Positions 1 to 6,542 are shown, counted from the first letter of the stretch. The stretch is 8,711 nt of DNA from Candidatus Fermentithermobacillaceae bacterium UBA3907 (GCA_002391545.1 DGFF01000125.1:1-8711); one strand, 5' to 3'. The notes: a model not told the origin generated them from the sequence alone. Translations and numbers: made by a program.

Positions 1-3
1 GAC

Positions 4-792
4 GTGGCACACGCAGAAGGTAATCAGTACGCAGGATTTTTCGCAGAGTTCTACGATATCATCCACGCAGGTTTGGGGGACGTTGATGGGTGGATCGAAT
101 TTGGGCATCGTTTTGGTCCAGATATCTTAGAACTAGGAGTAGGAACGGGTAGGATAGCAATTCCATTAGCGTTAGCAGGTTTCAATGTTACAGGAGTCGA
201 CAATTCTGACGATATGATAAAAAGGTGTCAGATGAAACTGTCTTACGAAGATGAGCACACAAGGGGAAGGATATCTATAGTCAAAGATGACATCACTTGT
301 TTTGATCTCAATAAGCAGTTTGACCTGATAATTGCTCCCTGTAACGTAATTTGCCATCTCTGGCAACCCGGGAAACTACATGATACTCTTTCTTGTGTAA
401 AGGAACATTTGAAAAGTTCGGGGACATTCATTCTTGAGAACAGCCTTCCTGATATTCCCTATATGGTGAGAACAAACGACATCGTCCAAGTTTTTGAATT
501 CGAGCACCCTCTTACTGGAAATACTATCGTCAGCAGGTACAAGACCCGATACGATTTCTTAAACCAATTGAAATACGATTGGATTGAGTTAGAGGAATAT
601 GACGATACAGGAGCTTTGTTAAGGGATGCCTTGTGTGAAGATACTATGACGTACTTTTTCCCTAGGGAACTTAGGCTTATGTTAGATGCTTGTGGGTTTT
701 TCATACTTGAGGAACGAGGTTCGTTGCTTGAGGCTTCTCCCATAGGTCCAGAGTCTACGGAAATGGTTTTTGTGTGTCGCAAAGTACTTTAG
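4..792 (+). CDS. Class I SAM-dependent methyltransferase, substrate unknown; start uncertain
   Basis: Predicted cytosolic methyltransferase using S-adenosylmethionine. The Rossmann-fold motif I is clear at residues 43-50 (ELGVGTGR), followed by the acidic residue that would bind the SAM ribose (D66 in GVDNSD), an acidic pair at D95-D96, and a strand FDLIIAPCNVICHL at 106-119. The C-terminal YFFPRELRLMLDACGF (217-232) resembles the end of small-molecule methyltransferases of the Methyltransf_25/11 type. Length (262 aa) is normal for that group. Eight cysteines is rather many for a cytosolic enzyme. The GTG at position 4 is used because FAEFYD, usually near the N-terminus of such proteins, begins at residue 13. 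However, the codon before it is open and the window edge hides any ribosome site, so the gene could start further left. It is convergent with pepF. The family is well supported; nothing in the sequence identifies the methyl acceptor. Confidence 0.82.
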   Translation: MAHAEGNQYAGFFAEFYDIIHAGLGDVDGWIEFGHRFGPDILELGVGTGRIAIPLALAGFNVTGVDNSDDMIKRCQMKLSYEDEHTRGRISIVKDDITCFDLNKQFDLIIAPCNVICHLWQPGKLHDTLSCVKEHLKSSGTFILENSLPDIPYMVRTNDIVQVFEFEHPLTGNTIVSRYKTRYDFLNQLKYDWIELEEYDDTGALLRDALCEDTMTYFFPRELRLMLDACGFFILEERGSLLEASPIGPESTEMVFVCRKVL

Positions 793-806
793 AAGATCTT
801 GCGTGT

Positions 807-860
807 TGCCCGGAAATGAGTGATTCTTTAAGGAACCGCCGCATTTCCGGGCAGCAGTTT
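807..860 (+). terminator. Probable terminator of the methyltransferase gene
   Basis: A perfect 12-bp inverted repeat, TGCCCGGAAATG (807-818) and CATTTCCGGGCA (842-853), starts 15 bp after the methyltransferase stop. The 23-nt loop can form a second weak stem (TTCTTT/AAGGAA). It is followed by GCAGTTTTCTCT, a short and interrupted T-run, so termination on the + strand is plausible but not textbook. The opposite strand has no T-run after the stem. Confidence 0.55.
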
Positions 861-938
861 TCTCTACCTCAGCCTTATACACCTATGCACATTCCCTTTC
901 GCTCATAAACCCCGTTTGTTAAGGGAAAAAGGCGCTAG

Positions 939-2744
939 CTAATCTTTGAAACTTTCTACCACTTCATCTATGAGAGAACCCACATAGTCTACTGCAGTAC
1001 GTATAGGATCGGGTGTAGTCATATCCACCCCAGCCATCTTAGCAAGCTCTATTGGATCCTTGGAACCGCCAGCTTTCAAAGTTTCCAGCCAACGATCTAC
1101 TGCAGGTTGTCCTTCATCCTTAATTGCCTTGGCTACCGCAGTGCCGATGGTTAGGCCTGCTGAATATGTGTAGGGATAAAGGCCCATGTAGTAGTGGGGC
1201 TGACGCATCCAAGTGAGCCTGGCCCCGTCGTCTACCACCAGTTCATCGCCCCAGAACTCTTCCAGTATATCTCCTTGCACTTTGCTGAGCACAGACGCGG
1301 TTATAGGTTGACCTTGTTCTGCGATGCCGTAGATGCGCCTTTGCAGTTCTCCCTCGATTAAGTGCCTTACGAAGTTATGGTGATAAGTAGTCAGGAGTTG
1401 CATTATTATCCAACGTCGCATCCTGGTATCGGTAGTTTGCGACAACATGTAGTCGGCGACCAAAAGTTCATTTATGGTAGATGGCGCTTCAACGAAGAAC
1501 ATGGGAGTGTTCGCGTTTGCAAGCCTTTGGTAGCGGAATGAAAGTTCGCCCTGGCCTGCGTGTCCTAGTTCGTGGGCTAGGGTAAGGGCGTCACGCATGT
1601 TATCTGTCCACGTGGTCAGAATATAGGGATGGACATCAGGCACAGGGTTACAGAAAGCTCCTGTGGATTTTCCAATGTTATCGGCCAGGTCGATCCAGCG
1701 GTTTTTCAGCCCTGTATTGATGATTTCAATGTACTCAGGCCCCAAAACTGAAAGACCGTTTGAGATAATCTCAGACGCTTCTTCGAACGTAGTTTGCGGG
1801 TTAAACTCTGGGTCAAGAGGCGCTTCTAAATCGCAGTAAAGAATTTCATCTAAGCCAAGCACTTCTTTCCTGAGGTGTGCATAACGCCTCATATGGGGAG
1901 CGAGCTCCTTAAGGATAGTATCGTGGAGATTGTTGTACACCTCTATTGGCACTTCCTGTTGATGAAGAAACATGTGGATGGCAGATGGGTAGTGTCTGAG
2001 TTTTGCTGTAACCACATTTTTCCTGAACTCAGTTCCCAAAGTAGCCCCATAGGTATTTTGGTAACGTTTGAGCCCCTGGATAAAAGAAGCGTAAGCGTTA
2101 CGACGAAGCACTGTATCAGGCGATAGTTCATATCTATTTTCGTAAAGGGCAAATGACATGGGCAGTTGGTTACCATCTTTGTCCGTAATTGGTTCAAAAG
2201 TCATATCAGCTGCCTTGGATATTTGATATATGGTTGAAGGTGCGTCGAGCACTTCGCCTAGTGCTGCTAGCGTTTTTTCGGTTTCGGGGTGAAGGACATG
2301 AGGCTTAAGCTTAAGCAGTTTTTCTACTATACGCCAAAAATCCTTAAGTCTTGGTTCTTCTTCAAAGTATCTCTTTATAGTTTCTTCCGGAAGTTCCAAT
2401 AGTTCAGTTTGGATAAAGGACAGTTCGGCACCTAATTGGGCAAGTAGCGCACCTTCTCTGCTTGCCATTGCTTGGTTTAAAGGAGATGTCCCGTCGGCGG
2501 ACATTTTGAGCGAGGCGTAAGATGCCACCCGAAAAACTCGCCTAGCCAGGTCTTCTACAAACTCGAAACATTCTAGGAGCACTGACGGTCCTTCTGCAAA
2601 CCTACCTTTGAATTGGCTAACCTTTTGAATCTCTGCAAATACGGCTCTAAATTCTTCTTCCCAGGCGTTATCGTCGGGGAATAAGTCAGTGAGGTCCCAG
2701 GTAAGTTCTTCTGGTACTTCTTGCCGGGATAACAATTCTGCCAT
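939..2744 (-). CDS. pepF: Oligoendopeptidase F, M3 family zinc metallopeptidase
   Basis: Cytosolic zinc endopeptidase that cuts short peptides, an intermediate step between uptake or proteolysis and amino acid release. The gluzincin motif HELGH is at residues 391-395 and the likely third zinc ligand is E419 (FVEAPSTINE), 24 residues on, matching M3 spacing. Downstream, HYYMGLYPYTYSAGL (517-531) carries the His and Tyr residues that contact substrate in M3 enzymes. The N-terminal half (about 1-200) is the helical part that caps the cleft. Length, 601 aa, is typical of PepF. The ATG at 2742-2744 has a strong ribosome site, TAAGGAGGAA at 2751-2760 on the minus strand. It is divergent from the M20 gene, convergent with the methyltransferase, and has its own promoter candidate. 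No damage or missing catalytic residue is seen. Family assignment is very secure; peptide preference cannot be read. Confidence 0.95.
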   Translation of the reverse strand: MAELLSRQEVPEELTWDLTDLFPDDNAWEEEFRAVFAEIQKVSQFKGRFAEGPSVLLECFEFVEDLARRVFRVASYASLKMSADGTSPLNQAMASREGALLAQLGAELSFIQTELLELPEETIKRYFEEEPRLKDFWRIVEKLLKLKPHVLHPETEKTLAALGEVLDAPSTIYQISKAADMTFEPITDKDGNQLPMSFALYENRYELSPDTVLRRNAYASFIQGLKRYQNTYGATLGTEFRKNVVTAKLRHYPSAIHMFLHQQEVPIEVYNNLHDTILKELAPHMRRYAHLRKEVLGLDEILYCDLEAPLDPEFNPQTTFEEASEIISNGLSVLGPEYIEIINTGLKNRWIDLADNIGKSTGAFCNPVPDVHPYILTTWTDNMRDALTLAHELGHAGQGELSFRYQRLANANTPMFFVEAPSTINELLVADYMLSQTTDTRMRRWIIMQLLTTYHHNFVRHLIEGELQRRIYGIAEQGQPITASVLSKVQGDILEEFWGDELVVDDGARLTWMRQPHYYMGLYPYTYSAGLTIGTAVAKAIKDEGQPAVDRWLETLKAGGSKDPIELAKMAGVDMTTPDPIRTAVDYVGSLIDEVVESFKD

Positions 2745-2750
2745 ATATTA

Positions 2751-2760
2751 TTCCTCCTTA
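2751..2760 (-). promoter_or_regulatory. Ribosome binding site of pepF
   Basis: TAAGGAGGAA on the minus strand lies just upstream of the ATG at 2744 and is close to a perfect anti-16S match. It fixes the pepF start. Confidence 0.85.
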
Positions 2761-2765
2761 TGCTC

Positions 2766-2802
2766 GATCTTAAGATCTGCGTGCGGCTTTCAGCGTGAAG
2801 CC
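2766..2802 (-). repeat. Two inverted repeats in the pepF leader
   Basis: A 12-bp perfect palindrome GATCTTAAGATC (2766-2777) and a bulged hairpin GGCTTTCA/TGAAGCC (2785-2792 and 2796-2802, loop GCG) lie between the pepF promoter candidate and its ribosome site. The second falls at the expected transcription start. They could be an operator or leader structure; the function is not known from the sequence. Confidence 0.4.
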
Positions 2803-2804
2803 TA

Positions 2805-2832
2805 ATGATCCTATTCTCCTCGAGTCTGTCAA
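2805..2832 (-). promoter_or_regulatory. Sigma-70-type promoter candidate for pepF
   Basis: On the minus strand a perfect -35 hexamer TTGACA (2827-2832) is followed after 16 bp by GATCAT (2805-2810), a 4/6 match to the -10 consensus. Transcription would start near 2798, about 55 bases before the pepF ATG. The -35 is strong and the -10 weak, so the call is moderate. Confidence 0.5.
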
Positions 2833-2891
2833 ATTCCTACTCTTCCTTGGTTTTGCCGTGGATTCCCCATGGATCTCTTTTTACTCGTGCA

Positions 2892-2897
2892 TATAAT
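2892..2897 (+). promoter_or_regulatory. Candidate -10 element of the M20 hydrolase gene
   Basis: A perfect TATAAT hexamer sits 70 bp upstream of the M20 start in the divergent gap. No good -35 hexamer is visible at 16-18 bp spacing, which may mean an activator is needed or that the match is chance. Confidence 0.35.
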
Positions 2898-2952
2898 GTG
2901 GTACCCTGAAATTGTCCTATAACGTGCTGACGGGAATCAGACAGTGTAGTAT

Positions 2953-2959
2953 GGGGAGG
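2953..2959 (+). promoter_or_regulatory. Ribosome binding site that selects a TTG start
   Basis: GGGGAGG ends 8 nt before the TTG at 2968. An in-frame TGA at 2962-2964 blocks any earlier start, and the next in-frame ATG lies well inside the conserved part of the M20 domain, so TTG is the natural start. Confidence 0.75.
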
Positions 2960-2967
2960 CGTGAGAC

Positions 2968-4161
2968 TTGCTAAATGAGGAGCGCTCAGATTATTTAATA
3001 AAACTTTGTCAGGATATGGTAAGATGTCCAAGTCTTTCGGGAGAAGAGGGGCTGCTAGCTGAACTAATCCAAGAAACCATGAGAACCTTAAACTATGATC
3101 AGGTATGCGTAGATAGATATGGAAATGTACTGGGAAAGATCATGCTAAATGAACCGGGGCCCACCCTCCTTTTTGAGGGGCATATGGACCATGTGAGCCC
3201 TGGGGATTTGTCCAAATGGACTGTAGATCCTTATGGAGGAACCATAGCAGATGGTAAGATATTCGGCCGCGGAGCTACAGATATGAAGGGTAATCTAGCT
3301 GCTATGATACTTTCGGCTTCGTATGTCAAAGAAGATATGGGAGATGATCTCAGGGGGCAAATAGTGGTGGCAGGTTCGGTTCACGAAGAATGTTTCGAGG
3401 GCGTTGCGTCTCAAGAAATTGACAGGATATGCCAGCCTGATTATGTAGTTATAGGAGAGCCTTCTTCGTTGGATATAAAAATCGGGCAGCGGGGAAGAGC
3501 CGAGATAGTAGTGGAAACCCATGGGAAATCTGCTCATTCTGCATGGCCCCATAAGGGGATAAATGCGGTCGAGAAAATGGTAAAGTTTCTAAATCGCCTT
3601 TGTGAAGTATATGAGCCTTCTGATCACCAAGTTTTAGGAAAAGGAATTTTGGAGATTACCGATATCATTTCCCATCCTTACCCTGGCGCAAGCGTGGTGC
3701 CTGACACATGCCGAGTTACTTTTGACAGAAGGCTTCTTATAGGGGAGACCCCATCCCAGGTCCTCAAGATATTTGAAGAAGTAATCGAAGATCTGAAAAA
3801 AGAAGACCCTAGTTTTCTTGCCCAGGTATATATAGCCCAAGGGGAGGGGAAGTGTTACACAGGCCAGATCATCCAAGCTGAGCGGTTTGCCCCTGCATGG
3901 CTCTTGGATGAAGACTCGGAATACGTAAATGCGGCTTTGACTGGTATGAGAAAAGGTGGGCTTTCGCCGAAACTGTCCTGTTACGCATTTTGCACTAACG
4001 GAAGCTATTACGCAGGCATATCTGGGATACCTACTATTGGTTTTGGTGGTTCCAGTGAGGAACTTGCCCATGTGGTTGATGAGTACATAGAAATTGAGCA
4101 ACTGCTTTCTGCGTGCAAAGGTTATTACGCTATAGCTAAAGAGATGTTAAAAGTATGTTAG
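2968..4161 (+). CDS. M20 family metallohydrolase, YgeY-like
   Basis: Two-metal M20 hydrolase, a family that cleaves amide bonds in dipeptides, N-acyl amino acids and related small molecules in the cytosol. Metal and catalytic residues are all visible: H72 and D74 in GHMDH, bridging D105 in GATDMKG, catalytic E140 and ligand E141 in HEEC, a further acidic ligand E164 in GEP, and H368 in ELAH. The lid/dimerisation domain spans about 175-290 and contains H190 in KSAHSAWPHKG. The order and wording of motifs, including TFDRRLLIGET (251-261) and FCTNGSYYAGISGIPTIGFG (341-360), resemble the YgeY group, named selenium-metabolism-linked hydrolases, more than ArgE or DapE. No selenium, purine or ornithine genes are beside it, so a YgeY role is only inferred. 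Length, 397 aa, is normal. TTG start with a well-spaced ribosome site. It is divergent from pepF and may have its own promoter. Confidence 0.9.
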   Translation: MLNEERSDYLIKLCQDMVRCPSLSGEEGLLAELIQETMRTLNYDQVCVDRYGNVLGKIMLNEPGPTLLFEGHMDHVSPGDLSKWTVDPYGGTIADGKIFGRGATDMKGNLAAMILSASYVKEDMGDDLRGQIVVAGSVHEECFEGVASQEIDRICQPDYVVIGEPSSLDIKIGQRGRAEIVVETHGKSAHSAWPHKGINAVEKMVKFLNRLCEVYEPSDHQVLGKGILEITDIISHPYPGASVVPDTCRVTFDRRLLIGETPSQVLKIFEEVIEDLKKEDPSFLAQVYIAQGEGKCYTGQIIQAERFAPAWLLDEDSEYVNAALTGMRKGGLSPKLSCYAFCTNGSYYAGISGIPTIGFGGSSEELAHVVDEYIEIEQLLSACKGYYAIAKEMLKVC

Positions 4162-4190
4162 GGCGCAGGTAACGCGCTATTAGAGTTCCA
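4162..4190. other. Short convergent gap, no clear terminator
   Basis: The M20 and aldolase genes run toward each other with only 29 bp between stop codons. A small GC stem, GCGC (4163-4166) with GCGC (4174-4177), can form, but neither strand has a T-run after it. Either termination is factor-dependent or transcripts overlap the opposing gene. Confidence 0.35.
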
Positions 4191-4829
4191 TCAAAGCGCT
4201 CTACCTTCTTTGTGACCTCTTTTCATAATAGATATGTATTCTTCTGGAATTGGGTTCAACCCATTAGCCAAGAGAGCCAGATATGCTACTTGAGCGCCTT
4301 CTTCTGCATATATTGCGCAGTTTAACGCTTCTTCTACAGTTTGATCTGCACACAACACGCCATGGTTCTGGAGCAAAATGGTTTTCTTATCTTCACTCAG
4401 GAGTTTTACCGCTTCACGGGCTAGTTCTTGCGACCCCGGTAGGCGGAAAGGTGCTACAGGAATTGGTCCTATGGGGGCCAGGGGGACTGTGACTATAGGT
4501 ATCTCTCGGTTAAGTACTGAGAAGACTGTGGCAAAGATAGAATGGGTGTGGACTATGCCATGCACGTCTGGCCGTGCCTCATACACTGCAATGTGCATGG
4601 GGGTTTCAGACGAGGGTTGCTTTTCCCCGGATACGATTTCCCCCCTTTGGTTTATGATGGTTATATCTTCCATCTCCAAGAGATCATATGGAATACCAGT
4701 TGGAGTAACACCTATCAGGCCGGTATCAGGATCTCTTGCCGATACATTGCCTGAGGTTCCTCGGGCAAGCCCCAGGCGGCTTAGTTCCTGTGATGCGTTT
4801 AGCACACGATTTCTTAGTTCGAGTAGCAT
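4191..4829 (-). CDS. Class II aldolase, L-fuculose-phosphate aldolase type
   Basis: Zinc-dependent class II aldolase/adducin-domain protein; the family includes L-fuculose-1-phosphate aldolase, ribulose-phosphate epimerase and methylthioribulose-phosphate dehydratase. The substrate phosphate loop is TSGNVS (25-30). The catalytic acid is E75 in SSE. The zinc ligands are H94 and H96 in VHTHS and H156 in QNHG. Their positions almost match FucA (E73, H92, H94, H155), and the 212-aa length fits. The ATG at 4827-4829 has GGGAG (4838-4842, minus strand) 8 nt upstream. No sugar kinase, isomerase or transporter is nearby, so the true substrate is open; a fuculose-phosphate-like role, or an orphan salvage aldolase acting on other phosphosugars, are both possible. 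A cre-like operator 53-66 bp upstream suggests repression tied to sugar supply. Family sure, substrate not. Confidence 0.9.
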   Translation of the reverse strand: MLLELRNRVLNASQELSRLGLARGTSGNVSARDPDTGLIGVTPTGIPYDLLEMEDITIINQRGEIVSGEKQPSSETPMHIAVYEARPDVHGIVHTHSIFATVFSVLNREIPIVTVPLAPIGPIPVAPFRLPGSQELAREAVKLLSEDKKTILLQNHGVLCADQTVEEALNCAIYAEEGAQVAYLALLANGLNPIPEEYISIMKRGHKEGRAL

Positions 4830-4865
4830 TTTCCCATCTCCCTTTTTGTTCGTATACAGGTGGCA

Positions 4866-4871
4866 ATTGTA
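4866..4871 (-). promoter_or_regulatory. Candidate -10 element of the aldolase gene
   Basis: TACAAT on the minus strand (5/6 match) lies 36 bp upstream of the aldolase ATG. No convincing -35 hexamer is found at normal spacing, but the LacI-type palindrome covers the expected spacer and -35 area, as would suit a repressor site. Confidence 0.3.
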
Positions 4872-4879
4872 CTATTTCC

Positions 4880-4901
4880 TACGTAAACGTTTCCACGTAA
4901 A
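4880..4901. promoter_or_regulatory. LacI-family / cre-like operator upstream of the aldolase
   Basis: The sequence CGTAAACGTTTCCA (4882-4895) matches 12 of 14 positions of the Bacillota cre consensus TGWAANCGNTNWCA, including the central CG. It contains the palindrome AAACGTTT (4885-4892), is flanked by TACGT/ACGTA arms (4880-4884 and 4895-4899), and includes a direct repeat ACGTAAA (4881 and 4895). A central CG within an A/T-flanked palindrome is the hallmark of LacI-family operators. It sits near the aldolase start and about 190 bp from the amidohydrolase start, so the aldolase is the likelier target. Confidence 0.5.
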
Positions 4902-4956
4902 TCAGAATAAACCTTCGCGATATTCATAACACCTTGGGATAAACTTTTTGATGAAT

Positions 4957-4977
4957 TTCTCTCGGAACCCGAAGGAA
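4957..4977. repeat. Imperfect hairpin in the aldolase/amidohydrolase gap
   Basis: Arms TTCTCTCGG and CCGAAGGAA around loop AAC pair at eight of nine positions (one T-G pair, one mismatch). There is no T-run next to it. It may be an operator or simply chance. Confidence 0.25.
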
Positions 4978-5072
4978 TCCTGTGCGGTATGGCGAAGACA
5001 AAAACATATCAAGGATAGTTGCATAGATAGGTTAAGTTAAGGGGGTTCAGGTTTAGATAGGACCCTGGACAA

Positions 5073-5079
5073 AGGAGGT
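5073..5079 (+). promoter_or_regulatory. Ribosome binding site that selects a TTG start
   Basis: AGGAGGT ends 7 nt before the TTG at 5087. This strong site, together with the conserved N-terminal strand that follows, supports TTG as the start of the amidohydrolase. Confidence 0.8.
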
Positions 5080-5086
5080 TGCTAAA

Positions 5087-6331
5087 TTGGGTCTGATTAT
5101 AAAAAACGTAATGGTGTTCGATGGTTCTGGAAGTGTTCCTTGGGGTCCTGCTACAGTCATAGTCGAAGGCGACAGAATTTCTAAGCTTGGTCCTTTAGAT
5201 GAGCTGGAATTGCCGGAAGAGCTAGGTACAGGTTGGTGGGTAATCGATGGCCAAGGTAAACTTTTGATGCCTGGCTTGGTAGATTGCCATGTGCATATTA
5301 CAGGTTCATGCGATCCTGATGAGCTTAAGGCCTTAAAAGAATTGGTGCCTCATGCGGCCATTAGATCGACTATAAACGCTAGAGATACTTTGGAAGCTGG
5401 CTTTACTGCAGTGAGAGATGCAGGGGGAGGAAATCTGATCGACGTTGCCTTGAAGCAGGCCATAAACGAAGGATTGGTTCCTGGCCCTAGACTTCAAGTA
5501 GCCTGTAGGGGTCTTTCAATTACAGGCGGACATGGGGACTCTAGGAATGGTTGGCCGCCTGAGATCGAGTTTAAAGGTCGCTACGTTGTAGATAGTCCCG
5601 ATGAGGCTAGAAGGGCAGCTAGGGAGCAACTTAGAGATGGGGCGGACCATATAAAGCTCCATGCTACAGGCGGGGTCATGTCGGAAGGAGATCTACCTAC
5701 CGCTCGAGGTCTTACCGTTGAAGAGATGCGAGCCGCAATAGAAGAAGCTCACAATGTAGGGAAGAAGACAATGGCTCATGCCCAGGGATCTACCGGCATA
5801 AAAAATGCTATCTTGGCTGGTATTTCTTCGATTGAGCATGGTTTTTACCTTACCGATGAAATAATCGAACTTATGTTGAAAAAAGATGTGTTTTTGGTGG
5901 CTACCTTGTGTGCGGTTCACCACATAGTCGAAAAAGGGATAGAAGGGGGTATCCCAAAGTACGGCGTGGAAAAGGCACGGGAAGCAAAACAGGCTCATCT
6001 GGACAGTTTTTTGAAGGCGTACAAGGCAGGGGTAAAGATCGCTATGGGTACAGATGCGGCTACTCCTTTTAACTGTCATGGCAACAATGCTCAAGAACTG
6101 GAGCTTATGGTTAACGCAGGAATGAAGCCTAGGGATGCTCTGGTTTCGGCTACTGCTCGGGGCGCTGAACTCATGGGGTGGGGAGATAGAATGGGCCAGG
6201 TGAAACTGGGCTTTTGGGCGGACCTTATCTTGGTTGACGGGAATCCTCTGGAGGATGTGAAGGTACTTCAGGATAAACGCAACATCAAACTTGTTATAAA
6301 AGGTGGAGAGATTCAAGTCGACAGAAGATAG
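5087..6331 (+). CDS. Amidohydrolase, Xaa-Pro dipeptidase / imidazolonepropionase-like
   Basis: Metal-dependent hydrolase of the amidohydrolase superfamily, group COG1228. Some members are prolidases or remove Arg/Lys from N-acyl or dipeptide substrates; imidazolonepropionases are relatives. An N-terminal beta strip (1-60) and the C-terminal piece (about 360-414, with GFWADLILVDGNPL) make the small beta-sandwich around the TIM barrel. Metal-site residues are H68 and H70 (DCHVH), K190 (DHIKLHATGG, probably the carboxylated lysine bridging two metals), H231 (MAHAQG), H251 (IEHG) and the catalytic D323 (MGTDAA). All are present, and the 414-aa length is normal. The bridging lysine favours the binuclear dipeptidase type over imidazolonepropionase. 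No signal peptide is seen, so it is cytosolic. It would suit the last steps of peptide breakdown alongside PepF. It is divergent from the aldolase. Superfamily certain; dipeptidase specificity is inferred. Confidence 0.9.
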   Translation: MGLIIKNVMVFDGSGSVPWGPATVIVEGDRISKLGPLDELELPEELGTGWWVIDGQGKLLMPGLVDCHVHITGSCDPDELKALKELVPHAAIRSTINARDTLEAGFTAVRDAGGGNLIDVALKQAINEGLVPGPRLQVACRGLSITGGHGDSRNGWPPEIEFKGRYVVDSPDEARRAAREQLRDGADHIKLHATGGVMSEGDLPTARGLTVEEMRAAIEEAHNVGKKTMAHAQGSTGIKNAILAGISSIEHGFYLTDEIIELMLKKDVFLVATLCAVHHIVEKGIEGGIPKYGVEKAREAKQAHLDSFLKAYKAGVKIAMGTDAATPFNCHGNNAQELELMVNAGMKPRDALVSATARGAELMGWGDRMGQVKLGFWADLILVDGNPLEDVKVLQDKRNIKLVIKGGEIQVDRR

Positions 6332-6355
6332 ATCTTAAGGCGCAATCGCAATAGA

Positions 6356-6385
6356 AAGCAAAAGGAAGCAAAAGAGAAGCAAAAG
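6356..6385 (+). repeat. Three copies of AAGCAAAAG
   Basis: The 9-mer AAGCAAAAG occurs at 6356-6364, 6366-6374 and 6377-6385, so the copies are 10 and 11 bp apart, about one helical turn. The reverse complement CTTTTGCTT gives a T-rich stretch on the minus strand, downstream of the adjoining hairpin. Confidence 0.7.
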
Positions 6386-6404
6386 GGACGGGGGTTTTTG
6401 CTTC
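6376..6404 (-). terminator. Hairpin with T-rich 3' flank on the minus strand
   Basis: GAAGCAAAA (6376-6384) and TTTTGCTTC (6396-6404) form a 9-bp stem with an 11-nt G-rich loop. Read on the minus strand the stem is followed by TCTTTTGCTTCCTTTTGCTT, which suits a downstream terminator for the peptidase-MA gene. The right arm could pair equally with the other AAGCAAAA copies. Confidence 0.4.
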
Positions 6405-6414
6405 GGAAACAGAC

Positions 6415-6455
6415 GATGAAAAAAGCGAAGCAGACGGCGTTGGGCTTTTTCATCC
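6415..6455. terminator. Probable bidirectional terminator in the convergent gap
   Basis: GATGAAAAA (6415-6423) pairs with TTTTTCATC (6447-6455); in an offset register AAAAAGC (6421-6427) pairs with GCTTTTT (6445-6451). A-run before and T-run after the stem on both strands is the usual form of a terminator shared by convergent genes, here the amidohydrolase and the peptidase-MA gene. Confidence 0.5.
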
Positions 6456-6499
6456 ATGTTAAGGTTTGACCCTTTAATATTTGCCTCTCTGCTTCGCTT
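6424..6499 (-). terminator. Long-loop inverted repeat followed by T7 on the minus strand
   Basis: A perfect 12-bp inverted repeat, AAGCGAAGCAGA (6424-6435) and TCTGCTTCGCTT (6488-6499), encloses 52 nt that contain a smaller stem TTAAGG/CCTTTAA (6460-6478). On the minus strand the distal arm runs straight into seven Ts. It overlaps the 6415-6455 stem, so the two structures exclude each other. Probably the first terminator met after the peptidase-MA gene. Confidence 0.45.
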
Positions 6500-6542
6500 C
6501 TGCTTATATCTTGCTATTCCTGTTTTCTTTTTACCTCGAGTC

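Noticed and set aside
892..927. TTCCCTT/AAGGGAA inverted repeat as a pepF terminator
   Set aside because: Only 7 bp with a 22-nt loop, and no T-run follows on either strand.
3634..4101. 155-codon minus-strand frame inside the M20 gene
   Set aside because: Shadow of a well-supported coding region; no domain and no ribosome site.
4378..4929. 183-codon open frame on the + strand opposite the aldolase
   Set aside because: It lies antisense to a gene with all catalytic residues intact, has no recognisable domain, and its composition is what the complement of a coding frame gives.
5693..6316. 207-codon minus-strand frame inside the amidohydrolase gene
   Set aside because: It overlaps conserved catalytic motifs on the other strand and looks like no known protein.
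6356..6385. AAGCAAAAG repeats as a CRISPR array
   Set aside because: The units are 9 bp with 1-2 bp between them; there are no spacers of the needed length and no cas genes.
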